Assembly: GCA_902778585.1 (NCBI GenBank) | Contig: CACYYD010000012.1 | Span: 1-57,333, forward strand | Direction: 5' to 3' | Origin: an uncultured Eubacteriales bacterium | GTDB lineage: Bacteria; Bacillota; Clostridia; Peptostreptococcales; Anaerovoracaceae | Length of the DNA: 57,333 nucleotides | Shown: in pieces, positions 8,109-15,790 of the stretch | Layout of the letters: each line of letters opens with the position of its first letter | Position numbering within the stretch: the first letter of the stretch is position 1 | Made by a program: the position numbers and the translations under genes | Notes under the pieces: model-generated | Databases searched by the model: none | Told to the model about the DNA's origin: nothing | The model's input: only the letters and a program-made list of their open reading frames with translations

Positions 8109-8449
8109 TAAGACTCAACGATAACGCTATCAAATATATGGAGATGCTCGGCTACAGGGACATAGTCCTCCTGGCCGACACTGACAAGACCTGATGCACT
8201 CCCTCCAAGGCGGAGGTGTCGGTAAGTTTTACCGGCGGAGACGGATCGGAGTTTTCTGATGGCTATATCCGTGAGGAATCGCAGATAGGAGCTGTCTATA
8301 TCCCGCTTCACGGTGTGCTGATAGAAGAGGGCGCTGCAATAAGATATGAAAAGTATCCCTGGATAGAAAAGTTTGAGCTTGACGGTATCAAACCTGCGCC
8401 GGTCTGCTGCATATGGCCGCCTGCGGGCAATGCCGCGGAAGAAAACTGA
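8105..8449 (+). CDS. probable selenoprotein, UGA = selenocysteine at residue 30 (CC/Se-motif, HesB-like type)
   Basis: A 115-codon frame runs from GTG 8105 (overlapping the YbaK stop as G-T-G-A) to TGA 8447-8449 with one internal TGA at 8192-8194. The sequence around it reads D-T-D-K-T-U-C-T-P-S-K, i.e. Sec directly followed by Cys, and the frame stays protein-like on both sides. The C-terminal part is continuous and has a second C-C pair near its end. This fits the small seleno/CC-motif proteins distantly like HesB. A hairpin begins a few bases after the UGA, as bacterial SECIS elements do. The window also carries a selenium transporter and Se/S-carrier genes. Conventional calling would yield only a 77-residue fragment from 8216. 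SelA/B/C/D are not in the window. Alternative: a pseudogene with a nonsense mutation. Confidence 0.72.
8195..8220 (+). promoter_or_regulatory. candidate bacterial SECIS hairpin
   Basis: Immediately after the in-frame UGA, CTCC (8203-8206) pairs with GGAG (8212-8215) around the loop AAGGC. CAC (8197-8199) and GTG (8216-8218) extend the stem across a three-base bulge. The apical loop with two G lies about 13-17 bases after the UGA, slightly closer than usual. Confidence 0.45.
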
Positions 8450-8464
8450 TCATTTCAGCGTAAT

Positions 8465-8508
8465 ATTACGGGCGGATTGTATACATTTATACAAATTCGC
8501 CCGTAAAT
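8465..8508 (+). terminator. long hairpin ending the YbaK-selenoprotein unit
   Basis: TTACGGGCG (8466-8474) pairs with CGCCCGTAA (8498-8506), and TGTATA/TATACA form an inner stem. It is followed by an A/T-rich stretch rather than a clean T-run. It lies just after the selenoprotein stop. Confidence 0.55.
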
Positions 8509-8509
8509 A

Positions 8510-8539
8510 TTTACAAGTCTTAAAAACCTCTGATAAAAT
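8510..8539 (+). promoter_or_regulatory. promoter of AGCS symporter operon
   Basis: TTTACA (8510-8515), an 18-base spacer, and an extended -10 TGA-TAAAAT (hexamer 8534-8539). Confidence 0.6.
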
Positions 8540-8597
8540 CGACATCAGACAAACAAATTGACAAGTTGTATTAGGAAAATATGGAAAGGGGAAAGAA

Positions 8598-10004
8598 ATG
8601 TTCGGAGAAATTATAGGTAGCATCAGCGGATTTATGTACGGGAAACTTCTCGTCATCATGCTGATCGCGGTTGGTCTGTATTTTACATTCAGGACCAAAT
8701 TCGTTCAGTTCAGATTCTTCGGCGAGTCGATCAGAGTCGTAACTGAAAAGCCTATGGACGGCGGAGTATCGTCCTTCCAGGCACTCATGGTATCCACCGC
8801 TTCCCGTGTAGGTACCGGAAACATCGTAGGCGTATCGACAGCTATCTGCCTAGGCGGATACGGAGCTGTCTTCTGGATGTGGATCATCGCCATCCTCGGC
8901 GGAGCTTCCGCATTCATAGAGTCGACACTGGCTCAGATCTACAAGAGACGTGACCACGAGGGCCACTGCTACGGCGGTCCTGCTTACTACATCGAGGCAG
9001 CTATCAAGAGCCCTGTGCTCGGCGCTATCTTTGCTATAAGCATGCTGCTCACATATGCAGGCGGCTTCAACATGCTGGCATCATACAACCTGCAGTCGAC
9101 ATTCAGCGTATACAGCTTCTACAATGAAAAGACCACACCGATCGTTATCGGAGCTATCCTTGCTGTTATCGTAGGATACTGCCTCCTCGGCGGCGGCAAG
9201 AGGATCCTCAACGTTACAAGCAAACTGGTTCCGCTGATGGGACTTCTGTATGTAGCTGTTTCGCTCATCATCGTATTCACACATCTCAATCTGTTCCCTG
9301 GCATGATCGGACAGATCTTCAGCGATGCGTTTGACTTCTCGTCCATCTTCGGCGGATTCACAGGATCCTGCATGATGTACGGAATCAAGAGAGGTCTGTT
9401 CTCGAACGAGGCCGGCGTTGGTTCAGCTCCGAACGCTGCTGCTTCCGCTGAGGTACACCACCCGGTCAAGCAGGGTCTGGTACAGATGCTTTCGGTATTC
9501 ATCGACACACTGCTCCTCTGCACATGCACAGCATTCATGTGCCTCTGCTCCGGAGTTGCTCCGGCTGAGGACCTCGCAGGCGCACCGTATGTACAGGCAG
9601 CTATGCAGAACGCTCTCGGCGCTATCGGACCTGTATTCGTAACAGTCGCAATGGTACTCTTCGCGTTCACAACACTGCTCGGAAACTTCTACTATGTAGA
9701 CAACCTGCTGATCTACCTCAACGGCAAAAAGGAGCCAAGCGCTACATTCATGATCTGCTTCCGTATCCTCGCTTCAGTGATCATCTTCGTAGGTGCTCTG
9801 CTGAGCATGGGCGTTGTATGGGATCTCGCAGACGTTCTGATGGGCATCATGGCCATCATCAACCTGCCGGTCATCTGCATCGCAGGCGGTACAGCACTCA
9901 AGGCACTTGATGACTACACAAAGCAGAAGAAGGAAGGCAAGTCGCCTGTATTCAAGGCTTCCTCTGTAGGCCTCGAGGGAAAGGTAGACTACTGGCAGGA
10001 CTAA
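8598..10004 (+). CDS. AGCS family sodium:amino-acid symporter
   Basis: 468-residue membrane protein of the alanine/glycine:cation symporter family (DagA/AlsT type), with about eleven hydrophobic segments. Family signatures include A-L-M-V-S-T-A-S-R-V-G-T-G-N-I-V-G near residue 60 and the conserved G-L-F-S-N-E-A-G-V-G-S-A-P-N-A motif near residue 265. It imports a small neutral amino acid with Na+. The ATG is preceded by GGAAAGGGGAAAG. An amino-acid racemase gene follows after 6 bases, suggesting that the transported substrate (or its D form) is racemised. Codon use is strongly biased (ATC, CTC, GGA), as in highly expressed genes. Confidence 0.92.
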   Translation: MFGEIIGSISGFMYGKLLVIMLIAVGLYFTFRTKFVQFRFFGESIRVVTEKPMDGGVSSFQALMVSTASRVGTGNIVGVSTAICLGGYGAVFWMWIIAILGGASAFIESTLAQIYKRRDHEGHCYGGPAYYIEAAIKSPVLGAIFAISMLLTYAGGFNMLASYNLQSTFSVYSFYNEKTTPIVIGAILAVIVGYCLLGGGKRILNVTSKLVPLMGLLYVAVSLIIVFTHLNLFPGMIGQIFSDAFDFSSIFGGFTGSCMMYGIKRGLFSNEAGVGSAPNAAASAEVHHPVKQGLVQMLSVFIDTLLLCTCTAFMCLCSGVAPAEDLAGAPYVQAAMQNALGAIGPVFVTVAMVLFAFTTLLGNFYYVDNLLIYLNGKKEPSATFMICFRILASVIIFVGALLSMGVVWDLADVLMGIMAIINLPVICIAGGTALKALDDYTKQKKEGKSPVFKASSVGLEGKVDYWQD

Positions 10005-10010
10005 TCAGCA

Positions 10011-11075
10011 ATGTATCCTTTACTTACTGTAAACACAACTCATCTGAGGCAGAACGTACATGTGCTCACATCTCTCTGCGCTGAGCACGGCATAAAGATA
10101 ACGGCCGTCACCAAAGTCTTCTGCGGTGACCCGGTGATCGCACGCGTCCTGACAGAAGAAGGCATCACCATGCTCGGAGATGCGCGTACAGAGAATCTGA
10201 AGAAGCTGCAGGGCATTGATGCAGAGAAGTGGCTGATACGTCCGCCTATGCTCTCGGAGGTATCCGATCTTGTGGCTTATGCCGACGCGTCACTCAACTC
10301 GGAGATGGAGACCGTGCGCGCCATAAACGATGAGGCTCTCCGCCAGGGCAGAACGCACAAGGTGATCCTGATGGCAGACCTCGGCGACATACGCGAGGGA
10401 TACATCGACCACGATGAACTCATAGCTGCCGCCATCGAGACCGAGGGGCTGCCTGGAGTTGAGCTCTACGGCATAGGAGTCAACCTCACATGCTTCTCAT
10501 TTATCCAGTACGATACGGAAAAGCTGACACAGCTCGCTCAGCTCAGAAAGCGCGTCGAAGAAGCAGTCGGTCATCCGCTCGGCATAGTCAGCGGCGGCAA
10601 TTCCGCCGCGGTAGACCTGATGATGAGGGGAGGGATACCTGAGGGCGTCGATAACCTCAGACTCGGAGAATCCGTACTCTTCGGAAAGGAAAGGGCGAAG
10701 TATCAGTATCTTCCGGATACCTTCTCAGATGTTTTCACTCTCGAGTGCGAGATCGTGGAGCTGAAGGAGAAACCGTCTCTCCCGTGGGGCACAGTCGGCG
10801 TGGATTCATACGGCAAAAAGCCTGAGTTCACGGACAGGGGAGGGCACCGCATCAAGGCGATATGCGCTCTCGGAAAGCAGGACTTAGACGTGGAGACAAC
10901 GGTCAGCTGCGATCCGGATATCATACTGCTCGGCGCGAGCTCAGATCATCTCATGCTCGACATCACGGACAGCAGCCGGAGCTATAAGGTAGGAGATACA
11001 GTAAAGCTGAAGCTCGGATACTTCTCCACCATGAGGGCATTTACCTCAGCCTATGTAAGCAAAAGGTATATCTGA
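10011..11075 (+). CDS. alanine/ornithine racemase family PLP enzyme (Orr-like)
   Basis: 354-residue fold-type III PLP enzyme. The PLP lysine lies in A-V-T-K-V-F-C-G (Lys35), the form seen in clostridial ornithine racemases and YhfX-like proteins rather than in classical Alr, which has an A-V-V-K-A-x-A-Y-G motif. Other family blocks are D-L-G-D-I-R-E-G-Y and S-G-G-N-S-A-A. It starts 6 bases after the AGCS symporter, so uptake and racemisation are probably coupled in one operon. Substrate (ornithine, alanine or another) cannot be fixed from sequence alone. Confidence 0.8.
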   Translation: MYPLLTVNTTHLRQNVHVLTSLCAEHGIKITAVTKVFCGDPVIARVLTEEGITMLGDARTENLKKLQGIDAEKWLIRPPMLSEVSDLVAYADASLNSEMETVRAINDEALRQGRTHKVILMADLGDIREGYIDHDELIAAAIETEGLPGVELYGIGVNLTCFSFIQYDTEKLTQLAQLRKRVEEAVGHPLGIVSGGNSAAVDLMMRGGIPEGVDNLRLGESVLFGKERAKYQYLPDTFSDVFTLECEIVELKEKPSLPWGTVGVDSYGKKPEFTDRGGHRIKAICALGKQDLDVETTVSCDPDIILLGASSDHLMLDITDSSRSYKVGDTVKLKLGYFSTMRAFTSAYVSKRYI

Positions 11076-11102
11076 CCAAAACCGTGATCATCGTCACATC
11101 AG

Positions 11103-11128
11103 CAGACCGCCGTGTGCGGTCTGTTTTT
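11103..11128 (+). terminator. intrinsic terminator after symporter-racemase operon
   Basis: CAGACCGC (11103-11110) and GCGGTCTG (11116-11123) form an 8-pair stem with a five-base loop, followed by TTTTT. Confidence 0.9.
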
Positions 11129-11172
11129 ATGCCTGCCTCTGCCCGATATGCTGATAAACCGCTTCTTGTTTA

Positions 11173-11189
11173 TGGTATCATTACTATGT
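11173..11189 (+). promoter_or_regulatory. extended -10 directly before metallopeptidase gene
   Basis: TGG-TATCAT (hexamer 11176-11181) lies eight bases before the ATG at 11190. There is no Shine-Dalgarno sequence, so the mRNA would have almost no leader. Confidence 0.45.
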
Positions 11190-11741
11190 ATGACTAAATT
11201 GATCTATATAGACGGGCTTGAAGTGCTCGTTACAAAAAAGCGGATAAAGAGAATAAACCTGCGCGTGAAGGAACCGGACGGCCGCATCAGCGTGAGCGCG
11301 CCTTTTCTGACGCCGGACAGGGAGATAATAGCGTTCGTACGGAGCCGGCGTGACTGGATCGATAACGCTGTTGCCAGAGTGCGCGCAAAAACGGCGGCAC
11401 ATCCCGAACCTGCGGACAGGGCGGAGAAGGAGGCCAGGCGGGCAGATCTCAAGCGGCGCATAGCCGTGCGTCTTCCTTACATCGAAGAGGTGACGGGCCT
11501 TAAGTGCAGCGGCTGGACGGTGCGCGATATGCATACGCGCTGGGGCAGCTGCAACACCAGGACGCGTCACATAAACCTCAGCCTCATGCTCGCCACACGA
11601 AGCGATGCCGAGCTCGATTACGTGATACTTCACGAGCTTGTGCACACAGTAGTCCCCAACCACGGTCCGGATTTCTACGCGCTTATGGACAGATTCATGC
11701 CGGGCTGGAAAAAGATCCGAAAAGCACTCAACTACGGATAG
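11190..11741 (+). CDS. YgjP-like (DUF45/SprT-type) metallopeptidase
   Basis: 183-residue protein with the zinc-peptidase motif H-E-L-V-H followed by a third ligand region N-H-G-P-D-F, and the upstream W-G-S-C-N motif, which together define the YgjP-like DUF45 family. The physiological substrate is unknown. Longer starts back to 11112 lie in or beside the preceding terminator and are rejected; the ATG at 11190 opens M-T-K-L-I-Y-I-D-G. No ribosome-binding site is seen and the extended -10 box is eight bases upstream. Codon use is rich in AGG, CGG and GCG, unlike the preceding highly expressed operon. Confidence 0.85.
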   Translation: MTKLIYIDGLEVLVTKKRIKRINLRVKEPDGRISVSAPFLTPDREIIAFVRSRRDWIDNAVARVRAKTAAHPEPADRAEKEARRADLKRRIAVRLPYIEEVTGLKCSGWTVRDMHTRWGSCNTRTRHINLSLMLATRSDAELDYVILHELVHTVVPNHGPDFYALMDRFMPGWKKIRKALNYG

Positions 11742-11771
11742 AAGTACCCGCGGCATAATAAGGAGAACTGC

Positions 11772-14096
11772 TTGGAAGTACCTCAGCTCATAACTGATCT
11801 TGCAATAATGCTGACCACCGCTGCGGTGGTAACGATAGTTTTCAGAAAACTCAGGATACCTACTATCCTGGGATATATTGTTGCGGGCTTTCTTATCGGG
11901 CCTAACTTTCCGATCTTTATGGATATCGGGAGCACCGCATCGGTAGAAACATGGAGTGAGATCGGTGTTGTCATAATACTGTTTCATATAGGTCTTGAAT
12001 TTGACTTCCACAAACTATCAGAGATAGGCAGTACGGCGATAGTATCGGCTGCCGTAAAGATGGGTGGAGTCATGCTCATGGGATACGGCTTCGGCATACT
12101 CGCCGGCATGAACACCATGAACGCTGTGTTCCTTGGGGCAATGCTGTCCATAAGCTCAACTGTCGTAATACAGAAATGCTTCAGCGAGATGGGCCTTGAA
12201 GGCGAGCGTTATACGGGCCTCGTGATGGGATCTCTCGTTATGGAAGACGTCATCGCAGTATTCATGATGGTCGCACTTACCACCATTTCGGCAAGCAGGA
12301 CTTCGGACGGAAGCAGCATGGCGCTCCATATGTTTCTTATGATCACATACCTGGTGCTGTGGCTGGTGCTCGGCATCTATTTCCTTCCGACATTGCTGGA
12401 TAAGGTCATGGGACTCATGAGCGATGAGACTCTTACACTTCTGAGCCTTGGCTTCTGCTTCCTGATGGGGCTTCTGGCAAACTGGCTCGGATTTTCTATG
12501 GAACTTGGAGCGTTCATAGCAGGCTCGCTTTTTGCCGGAACGCGCCATGTACATAATGTGGAGCGTGTTACAGCAGGCATAAAGGATATGTTCGGAGCCA
12601 TCTTCTTTCTTTCCGTGGGAATGATGGTAGACCTTGCAATAATAGCTGAGCGATGGACATCCATAGTACCTATTGCGATCCTTGCCGTGATCGCGAAACT
12701 TATCTTCGCAACCATAGGCATGATGCTCGCAGGCCAGGACCTCGGCACCGCCCTGAGGGGAGGCATCTCCCTTGCGCCGATCGGCGAGTTTTCGTTCATC
12801 ATAGCAAATCTCGGCATCGCGCTCGGAGTAATGGATGAATATCTGTATCCGGTGATAGTTTCTGCTTCGATACTGACTATAATATTCACTCCTGTTCTCA
12901 TCAGAAGACAGGAAAACATAGTAAGTGCCATCGAGGCTGCCATTCCTGAGAAACTCAGGCGCAAAATGCTCGACTACACTTCAGATGAGCGCAATGAAGA
13001 AGAGCACGCATCGGAATGGAAGATAGTGCTGGGTGATCATTTCAGAAAGATTGGCATTTACGGCAGCATCATGCTTGTCATAACTCTTGCGGGATGCAGG
13101 ATAATCTACCCGGCTCTTGCGGGACTTACGGGAGAGGATATTGCGCAGGCAATTACGGTCATAGCAATATACCTGATACTTGCGGTGTTTACTGTGCCTT
13201 TTATGGGAAACCGCAGCGTTGCATTCACACAGCTGTGGATGGACAGGCTTGCCAACAGACCGCCGCTGGTGGTGCTGATAATAATAAAGATAGTGATCCT
13301 CGAACTCATAGCACTGATCCCGCTCGTGACTGTGCTCGAGATGCATAATCCGCTTGTGATACTGCTCATTCCGCTGAGCATATTCCTGATAGCGCGTTCT
13401 GAATTCGTGGCGTCGTATTACCTTCAGCTTGAAGCCAGATTCTTTGCGAACCTGAATCAGAAAACAATGGAGGAACGCGGAGGTGCCAGAAAGAGACAGC
13501 ACTGGCTCAATGAAGACTACAGCATATTCAGCTGGGATGTGCCGGCCGGAGCGCCATATGAAGGAAAGTCGCTTGAGAAGCTCGACTGGGGAAGGCGTGA
13601 TGCCGTCTATGTCGTAAAGGTCAGACATGGCGAAAAGCGCATGCCTATGCCTCCGGCGAGGACGGTGCTACATGCGGGAGATCACGTGCATGTCATCGGG
13701 GACCGACAGTCGCTTGAGACATTCTACAAGACTCTCGGCATAGACCAGGATGTTCATATGCGGACGCTCAAAGAATTTCTTTCAGAGGATTACAGCGGAG
13801 GCAACGCGCTTGCCTGCGCCGCGATACAGGTAAGAGGCACGGAGCCTTACGTTGAAAAACCTATAAGACAAAGCGGCATAAACGCGCGCAGCCACTGCAT
13901 GATACTCGGGCTTGAACGAGACGGTTACGCTCACAATATGCCGGATTCAAACATGATCATCCAGAAAGGAGATATACTCTGGATAATCGGTACAGATGCC
14001 AATCTAAGCCGCATAGCCGCATACTCTGTCGGAAAGGCAGGTTCACATTCGGCAAAGCAGCGATCCGCTGCAGATCCGCAGGAGGGCAGTAAGTGA
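11772..14096 (+). CDS. Kef-type cation:proton antiporter with C-terminal TrkA-C domains
   Basis: 774-residue protein with a CPA2 Na+/H+-exchanger domain of about 12 membrane segments (residues 5-385), a second hydrophobic part of about four segments (420-560), and a cytoplasmic C-terminus containing two TrkA-C-like ligand-binding modules (about 590-665 and 680-760). Such proteins export K+ or Na+ in exchange for protons and are gated by small ligands. In Bacillota the TrkA-C (RCK_C) domain often binds c-di-AMP, and a c-di-AMP synthase is in this window, though control here is inference. The start is TTG, supported by AAGGAG at 11760-11765. Confidence 0.9.
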   Translation: MEVPQLITDLAIMLTTAAVVTIVFRKLRIPTILGYIVAGFLIGPNFPIFMDIGSTASVETWSEIGVVIILFHIGLEFDFHKLSEIGSTAIVSAAVKMGGVMLMGYGFGILAGMNTMNAVFLGAMLSISSTVVIQKCFSEMGLEGERYTGLVMGSLVMEDVIAVFMMVALTTISASRTSDGSSMALHMFLMITYLVLWLVLGIYFLPTLLDKVMGLMSDETLTLLSLGFCFLMGLLANWLGFSMELGAFIAGSLFAGTRHVHNVERVTAGIKDMFGAIFFLSVGMMVDLAIIAERWTSIVPIAILAVIAKLIFATIGMMLAGQDLGTALRGGISLAPIGEFSFIIANLGIALGVMDEYLYPVIVSASILTIIFTPVLIRRQENIVSAIEAAIPEKLRRKMLDYTSDERNEEEHASEWKIVLGDHFRKIGIYGSIMLVITLAGCRIIYPALAGLTGEDIAQAITVIAIYLILAVFTVPFMGNRSVAFTQLWMDRLANRPPLVVLIIIKIVILELIALIPLVTVLEMHNPLVILLIPLSIFLIARSEFVASYYLQLEARFFANLNQKTMEERGGARKRQHWLNEDYSIFSWDVPAGAPYEGKSLEKLDWGRRDAVYVVKVRHGEKRMPMPPARTVLHAGDHVHVIGDRQSLETFYKTLGIDQDVHMRTLKEFLSEDYSGGNALACAAIQVRGTEPYVEKPIRQSGINARSHCMILGLERDGYAHNMPDSNMIIQKGDILWIIGTDANLSRIAAYSVGKAGSHSAKQRSAADPQEGSK

Positions 14097-14992
14097 TGAA
14101 CTGGGACATGATAAGCACATATTTACTGCCGCCTCTCATAGGGGCGGTGATCGGATACTTTACCAACCTCATAGCGGTAAAGATGCTTTTCTATCCGCGA
14201 AAACCGGTCTATGTTTTCGGGCATCAGCTTCCCTTCACTCCGGGTGCGATCCCCAAGGGCAAAGCGAGACTGGCTAAGTCAGCCGGTAAGATAGTCCAGG
14301 ACGAACTCTTCACCATGGAGGATATATCCGGAAGACTTCTGACTGAAGAGGTCGAAAAGCCTCTGATAGAGAAGGTCATGTCAATACTTGATGAGAACAT
14401 AAAGGACACCGGGTCCGTCATGATCGGCGGAGAGGAGAAGTATGACAGGCTTGAGAAGAGCTTTACAGAGCTTCTGTCGTTCAAGATAACAGATGCGATC
14501 AAACGCATGGACATACCGGGCACCATAAAAAGCGAAGGGAAGGCGATGCTGCATGAGCACGCCGCAAGTTCATCGCTGCTCGCGCTGGTGATGTCTGATA
14601 AGCTGATCGACCGTATAATGACCGCGGTCAGCGAAAAGATGGAGGAATTCATCGATACGCGCGGGCCGGAGATGGTGAGTGAGATAACCACATCCAGGAT
14701 ACATGATCTTGGCGAAAGGACGCCTCTTCATGTTCTTGAACAGGCGGGATATGATGCGGATTTTGTGCGTGAGAAGATCACCTCGGCGTACAGGGAATCC
14801 GTAGTCAATGCCGTAAACTCGGCGCTCAGGCGCATAGACGTGGCGAAGGTGGTTGAAGACAAGATAAACTCCATGGCTGTCGAAGAGCTCGAAAAGGGCG
14901 TGCTGACCGTGATGAAGACCGAGCTCAACATGATAGTAAATCTCGGAGCCCTCATAGGCCTTGTGATAGGCAGTCTCAACATATTCATTTAG
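14096..14992 (+). CDS. DUF445 family membrane-anchored protein
   Basis: 298-residue DUF445 (YheB-like) protein. The conserved N-terminal motif includes G-A-V-I-G-Y-F-T-N-L-I-A-V-K-M-L-F and P-F-T-P-G-A-I-P-K-G. A last hydrophobic segment (about 275-298) gives a two-anchor topology with a helical soluble part between. The function is unknown. The ATG overlaps the antiporter stop (T-G-A-T-G), so the two are translationally coupled. GGAGGG lies nine bases upstream, and a GTG one codon earlier is an equally possible start. Confidence 0.85.
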   Translation: MNWDMISTYLLPPLIGAVIGYFTNLIAVKMLFYPRKPVYVFGHQLPFTPGAIPKGKARLAKSAGKIVQDELFTMEDISGRLLTEEVEKPLIEKVMSILDENIKDTGSVMIGGEEKYDRLEKSFTELLSFKITDAIKRMDIPGTIKSEGKAMLHEHAASSSLLALVMSDKLIDRIMTAVSEKMEEFIDTRGPEMVSEITTSRIHDLGERTPLHVLEQAGYDADFVREKITSAYRESVVNAVNSALRRIDVAKVVEDKINSMAVEELEKGVLTVMKTELNMIVNLGALIGLVIGSLNIFI

Positions 14993-15003
14993 GAGAAAAT
15001 GAT

Positions 15004-15789
15004 ATGACCAATGACTCACAGCTGATAGAAAAATACAGGGCGCTGAAGGAAGCCGGCGTGCTCGACGATGTAATAGCTAAGGCAACAGATGACTATGTCG
15101 TCTTTGAGCACGTGCGTAAGGTGTATCACGTGGGAGAGGTGGACATCGAAGCTCTCGCAGATGCCACATTCAGCGTTGCGAAAGGTGAGCTTGCCATAGT
15201 CGTGGGAGAATCCGGTGCGGGAAAGACCACGCTCCTTAACATACTCGGAGGCATGGATACGCTTACGAGCGGAAAGGTGCTTCTCGACGGCAGGGAGATA
15301 AGCAGCCTCAGCATGAAAGAGCTTACAAATTACCGTAGGTATGACATAGGCTTTGTTTTTCAGTTCTACAATCTTGTGCAGAATCTGACCGCACTTGAGA
15401 ATGTTTCACTTGCTACACAGATTTGCAGGGAGCCGCTCGACCCGGCGGAGACTCTGAAAGCGGTCGGGCTCGGCGACAGGATGTATAATTTCCCGGGGCA
15501 GCTGTCAGGCGGCGAACAGCAGAGAGTGGCGATAGCAAGGGCTCTTGCAAAGAACCCTAAGCTGCTCCTTTGCGATGAGCCTACGGGAGCTCTTGACTAC
15601 AATACAGGCAAGGCTATACTCCAGCTTCTTCAGGATCAGGCGCATAAGTCGGGAGCTACGGTAATAATAATCACTCACAACAAAGCGATAACTCCGATGG
15701 CAGACCGTGTCATCAGCGTAAGAAGCGGCAGGGTGCAGGACGTTAAGATCAATCCTGATCCGCTGCCGATATCTGAAATAGAGTGGTAG
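15004..15789 (+). CDS. ABC transporter ATPase, MacB/LolD type
   Basis: 261-residue ABC ATPase. Walker A is G-E-S-G-A-G-K-T-T near residue 69, the signature [14 protein letters not shown] near 166 and Walker B L-L-L-C-D-E-P just after. The sequence type matches ATPases paired with FtsX-like permeases (MacB/LolD/YknY group), which drive mechanotransmission rather than classical transport. An extra N-terminal 35 residues precede the ABC core. The large permease starts one base after the stop, confirming the pair. Confidence 0.93.
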   Translation: MTNDSQLIEKYRALKEAGVLDDVIAKATDDYVVFEHVRKVYHVGEVDIEALADATFSVAKGELAIVVGESGAGKTTLLNILGGMDTLTSGKVLLDGREISSLSMKELTNYRRYDIGFVFQFYNLVQNLTALENVSLATQICREPLDPAETLKAVGLGDRMYNFPGQLSGGEQQRVAIARALAKNPKLLLCDEPTGALDYNTGKAILQLLQDQAHKSGATVIIITHNKAITPMADRVISVRSGRVQDVKINPDPLPISEIEW

Positions 15790-15790
15790 C

